From assembly GCA_934217675.1 (NCBI GenBank), contig CAKQCV010000076.1, forward strand, positions 1 to 11,025: a DNA stretch of 11,025 nucleotides, read 5' to 3'. Both the position numbers and the translations under genes were made by a program. Source of the DNA: an uncultured Prevotella sp. (GTDB taxonomy: Bacteria; Bacteroidota; Bacteroidia; Bacteroidales; Bacteroidaceae). A model generated the notes under the pieces. The model made no database searches. It saw only the letters and a program-made list of their open reading frames with translations, and was not told where the DNA came from. Numbering within the stretch: position 1 is the first letter of the stretch; every line of letters begins with the position of its first letter. This document shows positions 7,221 through 11,025 of the stretch, one piece after another.

Positions 7221-8327
7221 TTATGAAATTCCCATGCTCTGCTGATATACTTTTTCCAAAGAATTCGCACAATAATTTATGTCGTAATTCAAAATTAATT
7301 CTTGATTGTTTTTATAAAAGTCCTGTCTATATTTTTTTGTAGCCGACTTGCCTACAATCGCACTTGACCATGTAGATATTGACTCATCAAGCGATATAAA
7401 ATTCACATTATCTCCTACAACAACTTCCCTGGGCACGACATCACTTATTACACATGGCAAACCATTTATCTGTGCTTCTACTGCAACAAGTCCTAAACCT
7501 TCATATTTTGAAGGAAACACAAACACATCCATTGCAGAATACAATTGTTCCATATTGCCCGATTCTCCATAAAGAATAATTCTATCTTTATAGGGATGAA
7601 CCGCTACAAGCTCTTTTATTTTTTTTAAATCAGGTCCTGTTCCAACAAGTAGTAAGATTGCATCGCTCCTATTTTTTCCAACCTCTCTAAAAACCTCTAA
7701 CAAAAACTCTTGATTTTTCTGATTGTTAAATCTTCCTACATGTCCTACTACAAAATTGGACTCAATATTTAATTGCCTTCGTATATTAAGTCTACCCGCC
7801 TCATTATATATAAACGCTTTGGTATCAAAGCCGTTCGTCAATACCTGAAAGTGCTCCTTTCCAAATATCCATTCTCCCGCTAAACGACTACAGGCCAATC
7901 CTTTCGTATAACTATACTTAAAAATCGGTTTTAACACTTTATACTTCCATTCACTACCGACTACTTTATTATGGCAATGTGCGATTCGAATTTTTATACC
8001 AGCAAGCTTAGCAATCGTAAGTTCAATCGCCATCATTGAACTGCTACCGTGATCATGTACAATGTCATAGCGTCCCTCTCTTAGTGCTTTCCACAACACA
8101 ATGTAATGTCTGAGTGTTTCTTTATGGCGTGACGGAAGTGCCACCAACTGGATGCCGTTTTCCCGACATTCCTTTTCATATTTTTCTGAAATTGGTTTTC
8201 CTGCAAGAATGGTTAAGTCGTATTTATTCTTATTCAATGCCTTGCAGTAATTCATCATCACTGTTCCAATTCCGGTAATACCGAAATGATTTGTGACCAT
8301 CGCCACTTTGATTTTTTTATTCTTCAT
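7221..8327 (-). CDS. Family 4 glycosyltransferase (GT-B fold)
   Basis: A 368-residue cytosolic or membrane-associated retaining glycosyltransferase that adds one sugar from a nucleotide-sugar donor to the lipid-linked repeat unit. The N-terminal half starts KIKVAMVTNHFGITGIGTVM (residues 6-25), the acceptor-side GT-B domain with its glycine-rich loop. YDIVHDHGSS (87-96) follows. The donor half has VGHVGRFNNQKN (194-205) with the conserved R199 and K204, LLVGTGPD (226-233), and the E-x7-E motif at E276 and E284 within SKYEGLGLVAVEAQ. I chose ATG 8327 because GAGG (8340-8337) sits nine bases upstream; ATG 8333 is too close to it, and a GTG at 8348 in the same frame has no site. It follows the fused redox/glycosyltransferase gene by 42 bases. 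The sugar specificity cannot be read from sequence. Confidence 0.9.
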   Translation of the reverse strand: MKNKKIKVAMVTNHFGITGIGTVMMNYCKALNKNKYDLTILAGKPISEKYEKECRENGIQLVALPSRHKETLRHYIVLWKALREGRYDIVHDHGSSSMMAIELTIAKLAGIKIRIAHCHNKVVGSEWKYKVLKPIFKYSYTKGLACSRLAGEWIFGKEHFQVLTNGFDTKAFIYNEAGRLNIRRQLNIESNFVVGHVGRFNNQKNQEFLLEVFREVGKNRSDAILLLVGTGPDLKKIKELVAVHPYKDRIILYGESGNMEQLYSAMDVFVFPSKYEGLGLVAVEAQINGLPCVISDVVPREVVVGDNVNFISLDESISTWSSAIVGKSATKKYRQDFYKNNQELILNYDINYCANSLEKVYQQSMGIS

Positions 8328-8336
8328 TTTCATTAT

Positions 8337-8340
8337 CCTC
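8337..8340 (-). promoter_or_regulatory. Ribosome binding site that decides the GT4 start
   Basis: GAGG on the minus strand lies nine bases before ATG 8327, three bases before ATG 8333 and downstream of GTG 8348. It therefore favours the 8327 start and argues against the longest frame. Confidence 0.6.
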
Positions 8341-8369
8341 ACAGTCACAAATCCATTGAATTGAAATGT

Positions 8370-10523
8370 TTAGCGATTGCTTACATTAACATGGTATTTT
8401 AATTTTCTAACTCTCATAGCAAACGGAATCGCTACCGGACATACCCACATAATGACTGCTCTTAGTTTATTTTGGTTCGATGTCGGCACATATAATGCAC
8501 ACAAAGCATCTTTTCTTGTCACTTTCAAGCATTTTTTGTACATTTCTGGGTATTCTTTTTCTACCCTAGCAAGAACACACATATCGTAAAAATCCGAGTG
8601 TGTTCTCCAATTGGCATATGTCCACGCCACATCAACTCTCTTTGAGTGAATCGTTAAATTCTGCTTGATTACATCCAAAGCCCATAATCCACATTCGCAC
8701 TTTTTAATCGAAAACTTTGTCATCGCGCTTGTTGGATTATCGCGGCGATAATAATAAGTTTTTCTTTTTCCTGCAACAACTTTGTCAGCTTTCTGAAAAG
8801 CAGCTACATTAAAGTTAAATCCTTCTCCTATAAATATTTCTGGAATAAAACGGACATCCTCTAAAAAATCTGCTCTGAACAATTTGCAATAGCAACCAAT
8901 CGGAACCTGATAGCATAGAATTGCTTCTACCGCATCTTCGCCATTCCAGATTTTAATCTCGTCACGCTCAACTTGTTTTTCATCAAAGTTTCCAAACATT
9001 TGTGTCGTCAGTGCGATATCAGCTTTATTTTTGACTATCTGCTCCAACATATACTCAACATAGTCTGGCATCACATAATCGTCACCATCAACAAAACAAA
9101 TAAAGCCACCACTTGCCATTTCTATTCCAGAATTTCGAGCCGCACTTACGCCACCGTTGCTTTTGTGAAGTACTTTTACTCGATCGTCCTTTTTCCTCAT
9201 CTGGTCGCATATTAATCCAGAATTATCTGTTGAACCATCATCAACCAAAATAATTTCTATAAAGTCCCATGTTTGCAACAGAATAGATTCCACGCACTTT
9301 TCTAGGAAAGGAGCCACATTATATACTGGTACAATAATAGATACTTTATAATTTTCTTCTGTTACCCCACCCCCCCACTTTTTGAGGAGTCTAACTGCGC
9401 CAGCCGGAATCACAGCTTTTAACCGTTCTTTGGGCTGAATACCCACTTTCAAGTTATCCATAAAATTATCCTCATCAATTTTCTCGTAAAACGTATTTCT
9501 CTCATTCGGCCTCAAACTCGGCTTTATGAGATTTCCCTGCTTCACCATGCCCTCTTCCAGCGTTGCCTCTTCCACTTCTGCGAGAGGGCGCATCATTTCA
9601 AAGAGCTTTTGCCCTTTTTCGGTATTGACAAATACACTGGACACTCCCTTTGGCGAATTGAAGCTCGGATGGCTCTTGGCAATTCCCCAAAAGTCGCCCA
9701 CCGTCAAATCTCCCACGCGGCTTGTGTTCGCATAGGCGCACTGATAACAGCTTTCTCTATAGCAATCGCCATCCATAAAATGTTTCCCATAGCGATCAAG
9801 GGAGAGTGTCTTTGTCTTTGTCTTTGTCTTTGTCTTTAGCAGATATTGTGTGCCCCAGCCTCGTTTGTCTTTGGAGCGGAAGTCGAAGTAGATTACTCTG
9901 CCCGCTGTCTGCTTGTTCTGGTATTCCAGATACTTTTTGAAGAACTTCGGGGAGGGTACACCATGACAAATCAAGTCAACTGTATATAAATTTTCATGGT
10001 CGCCGCCCAGAAAAGCATACAATCCTGCAATCTGGCAGGGCGTTCCCGTATAAAGTACCGTTTTCCCTTCCGCTAAACGCTGTTTGGCGTTTGCATAGCT
10101 ATCTTTTGGGTCAGATTGAACATACTTAGAGGATTGGAGTTTTTCTCTTTCTGCGCTGGCTGTCACTTCAATGTGGCTCACGGTCAGCTGCTCATCATAA
10201 GCGGCACCGTAAACCACACCGCCCATTTGTAAAACCGTTTTCGCCGCGCTGTCTGCCGCACCGCCGGATGCAGAACGCATAATGTCTGCATCATTCTTAT
10301 TGCGCCACGCCCAAACCTTTTGCGGCTTATTTCGATGAAAATTTGTGTTTCCAACCGGGCACTTTTTCAAGCATAGCCCACACTCAATGCAATTTTTTTC
10401 ATCCACGGACGGATACCAAAAGCCCTCGTTGTTTTCCGCCATAGAGATGCAGTGTTTTGGGCAGCTTTGGTTACAGCTTTTGCATCCCACACACTTTTCT
10501 TTTATCCTCGACACATTCTCCAT
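8370..10523 (-). CDS. Fusion of ferredoxin/F420-hydrogenase-beta-like domain and family 2 glycosyltransferase
   Basis: A 717-residue protein that looks like two usually separate proteins joined. Residues 1-60 carry two [4Fe-4S] sites, C11-C14-C17-C21 and C45-C48-C51-C55. Residues 70-375 match the coenzyme F420 hydrogenase/dehydrogenase beta family (SGGAADSAAKTVL, YTGTPCQIAGL, DLICHGVPSPKFF, SRVGDLTVGDFWGI), which commonly sits beside pyruvyl transferases in polysaccharide loci; its reaction there is not established. From residue 393 a family 2 glycosyltransferase begins: VSIIVPVYNVAPFLEKC, LVDDGSTDNSG, and VDGDDY as the metal/nucleotide motif. The join (383-392, WGGGVTEENY) is coded by a G7-T-G4 run, and the second half has no start codon of its own there. 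(AAGACA)5 codes a Lys-Thr repeat in the first half. ATG 10523 has AGAGGG about five bases upstream and lies one base after the preceding stop. Confidence 0.87.
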   Translation of the reverse strand: MENVSRIKEKCVGCKSCNQSCPKHCISMAENNEGFWYPSVDEKNCIECGLCLKKCPVGNTNFHRNKPQKVWAWRNKNDADIMRSASGGAADSAAKTVLQMGGVVYGAAYDEQLTVSHIEVTASAEREKLQSSKYVQSDPKDSYANAKQRLAEGKTVLYTGTPCQIAGLYAFLGGDHENLYTVDLICHGVPSPKFFKKYLEYQNKQTAGRVIYFDFRSKDKRGWGTQYLLKTKTKTKTKTLSLDRYGKHFMDGDCYRESCYQCAYANTSRVGDLTVGDFWGIAKSHPSFNSPKGVSSVFVNTEKGQKLFEMMRPLAEVEEATLEEGMVKQGNLIKPSLRPNERNTFYEKIDEDNFMDNLKVGIQPKERLKAVIPAGAVRLLKKWGGGVTEENYKVSIIVPVYNVAPFLEKCVESILLQTWDFIEIILVDDGSTDNSGLICDQMRKKDDRVKVLHKSNGGVSAARNSGIEMASGGFICFVDGDDYVMPDYVEYMLEQIVKNKADIALTTQMFGNFDEKQVERDEIKIWNGEDAVEAILCYQVPIGCYCKLFRADFLEDVRFIPEIFIGEGFNFNVAAFQKADKVVAGKRKTYYYRRDNPTSAMTKFSIKKCECGLWALDVIKQNLTIHSKRVDVAWTYANWRTHSDFYDMCVLARVEKEYPEMYKKCLKVTRKDALCALYVPTSNQNKLRAVIMWVCPVAIPFAMRVRKLKYHVNVSNR
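9365..9376 (-). repeat. G7-T-G4 tract at the fusion join
   Basis: On the coding strand GGGGGGG (9376-9370), T, GGGG (9368-9365). It encodes the glycines of the linker between the redox-type and glycosyltransferase domains. One base more gives a stop after nine further codons (WGGWGNRRKL) and one base fewer gives WGV-G and a stop at once, so tract length decides whether the proteins are joined. Confidence 0.85.
9808..9837 (-). repeat. Five tandem copies of a hexanucleotide, coding Lys-Thr repeats
   Basis: Five perfect GTCTTT units on the plus strand, read in frame on the coding strand as (AAG ACA)5, give a KTKTKTKTKT stretch in the F420-hydrogenase-beta-like domain. Being a multiple of three, copy-number change would lengthen or shorten the loop without breaking the frame. 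Confidence 0.92.
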
Positions 10524-10524
10524 T

Positions 10525-11025
10525 TTAGCCCTCTAAATTTCTTCGCAGATACTCCATCGCCACTTCTCGATGTGCCTTCAGCAGTGCATCAACGGTTGCA
10601 TAATCGATTGCCTTTTCGTTGATGGTTTCCGCATCTTCAATTTTCGTTGTCATGCGGTCAACCAAATTCAACCGTTCCAGCAGGTCGCTCAATTTTTCTT
10701 CATTGCCGTAGCTGCTGCCCACGCTCTTGCGAATCAACGTCGTAAACGGCCGGTGCGTAATCACCGAGAAGATGCTGCCGTGGAAGGTATCGGTAATCAC
10801 TTCTTCTGCATTTCTAAAATAGGCCAGAACCTCAAACGGCGAACAGTCCACAAAACGGTCTGCACATTTCTGAATGCCGCCGATTGCATAAACCTTCAGG
10901 TTCTTTTTCTTTGCATAATTAGAAACCCAGTCTGCTTCCTCATTGGAAATACGGCCTGCATACGCATACAGAATCAAATACTTCTCGTCAACCCGGAGCT
11001 GTGGAATTTTATCGCAGCAGTTCAT
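10525..11025 (-). CDS. Polysaccharide pyruvyl transferase family protein, C-terminal part
   Basis: The gene runs off the right edge; the 166 visible residues are the C-terminal GT-B-like half. Members transfer a pyruvyl group from phosphoenolpyruvate to a sugar to make a ketal (CsaB, Pvg1 type), usually on a cell-wall or capsular polymer. The family signature is FEVLAYFRNAEEVITDTFHG (64-83) followed by SIFSVITHRPF (84-94): a helix leading to the conserved histidine H82, then the Gly-Ser loop. YLILYAYAG with VYAIGG (16-50) is the nucleotide-fold strand before it. An ATG coincides with the window edge but is most likely internal, because the family is normally about 350-400 residues. The stop is one base from the start of the fused redox/glycosyltransferase gene. 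That pairing of pyruvyl transferase and F420-hydrogenase-beta-like protein is common in Clostridia and Bacteroides polysaccharide loci. Confidence 0.85.
   Translation of the reverse strand: MNCCDKIPQLRVDEKYLILYAYAGRISNEEADWVSNYAKKKNLKVYAIGGIQKCADRFVDCSPFEVLAYFRNAEEVITDTFHGSIFSVITHRPFTTLIRKSVGSSYGNEEKLSDLLERLNLVDRMTTKIEDAETINEKAIDYATVDALLKAHREVAMEYLRRNLEG

Noticed and set aside
9365..9376. G7-T-G4 as a four-strand G-quadruplex
   Set aside because: Only two G-runs separated by one base are present; the coding and slippage interpretation explains the tract more simply.
8973..9839. Plus-strand open frames opposite the fused gene and elsewhere
   Set aside because: They lie antisense to long genes with clear domains, lack family motifs and ribosome binding sites, and look like shadows of the coding strand.
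1..11025. CRISPR array, tRNA or rRNA genes, toxin-antitoxin pair, or dedicated defence system
   Set aside because: I saw no regularly spaced repeats, no cloverleaf or rRNA-like segments, and no nuclease, methylase or toxin motifs on either strand.

Overview
The window reads as part of a low-GC Firmicute chromosome, most likely a gut Clostridium-type bacterium (Lachnospiraceae or a relative). This rests on AT-rich coding, purine-rich Shine-Dalgarno sites, tightly packed genes and the protein families present; it is inference, since no rRNA or other marker gene is included. Every supported gene lies on the minus strand, so transcription runs from the right edge to the left.

Right to middle (11025 to 1565) is the distal part of a Wzx/Wzy-type capsule or exopolysaccharide operon. 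In order of transcription it holds: a polysaccharide pyruvyl transferase family protein (start outside the window); a 717-residue protein joining a two-[4Fe-4S] ferredoxin / F420-hydrogenase-beta-like domain to a family 2 glycosyltransferase; a family 4 glycosyltransferase; a Wzy-like polymerase; a membrane acyltransferase (acyltransferase 3 family) broken by two reading-frame shifts; a Wzx-like flippase; a PAPS-type sulfotransferase; and an IspD/TarI-type cytidylyltransferase. Glycosyltransferases would build the repeat unit, pyruvyl, acyl and sulfate (or similar) groups would decorate it, the cytidylyltransferase would supply a CDP-linked alcohol or polyol, Wzx would flip the unit and Wzy polymerise it. 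Two gene junctions are ATGA overlaps and most gaps are under 100 bases, so this looks like one transcript. A hairpin followed by five T's near 1360-1397 is a candidate end of it.

Left (1565 to 1) is different in character. A 546-base stretch without a convincing gene (1019-1564) carries hairpins and a strong Shine-Dalgarno sequence with no start codon. Beyond it lie an AT-hook/helix-turn-helix protein of unknown function and the first 35 codons of what appears to be a relative of it, separated by short direct repeats and a perfect palindrome. This may be an accessory or mobile-element flank.

The most notable signal is simple-sequence DNA in the polysaccharide genes: G9 and (AT)4 tracts exactly where the acyltransferase frame breaks, a G7 tract exactly at the join of the fused redox/glycosyltransferase protein, and five copies of a hexanucleotide in the redox domain. 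Together with a change from about 50% GC on the right to under 40% GC further left, this suggests a mosaic, possibly phase-variable surface-polysaccharide locus. Sequencing or assembly error at the homopolymers is the main alternative.
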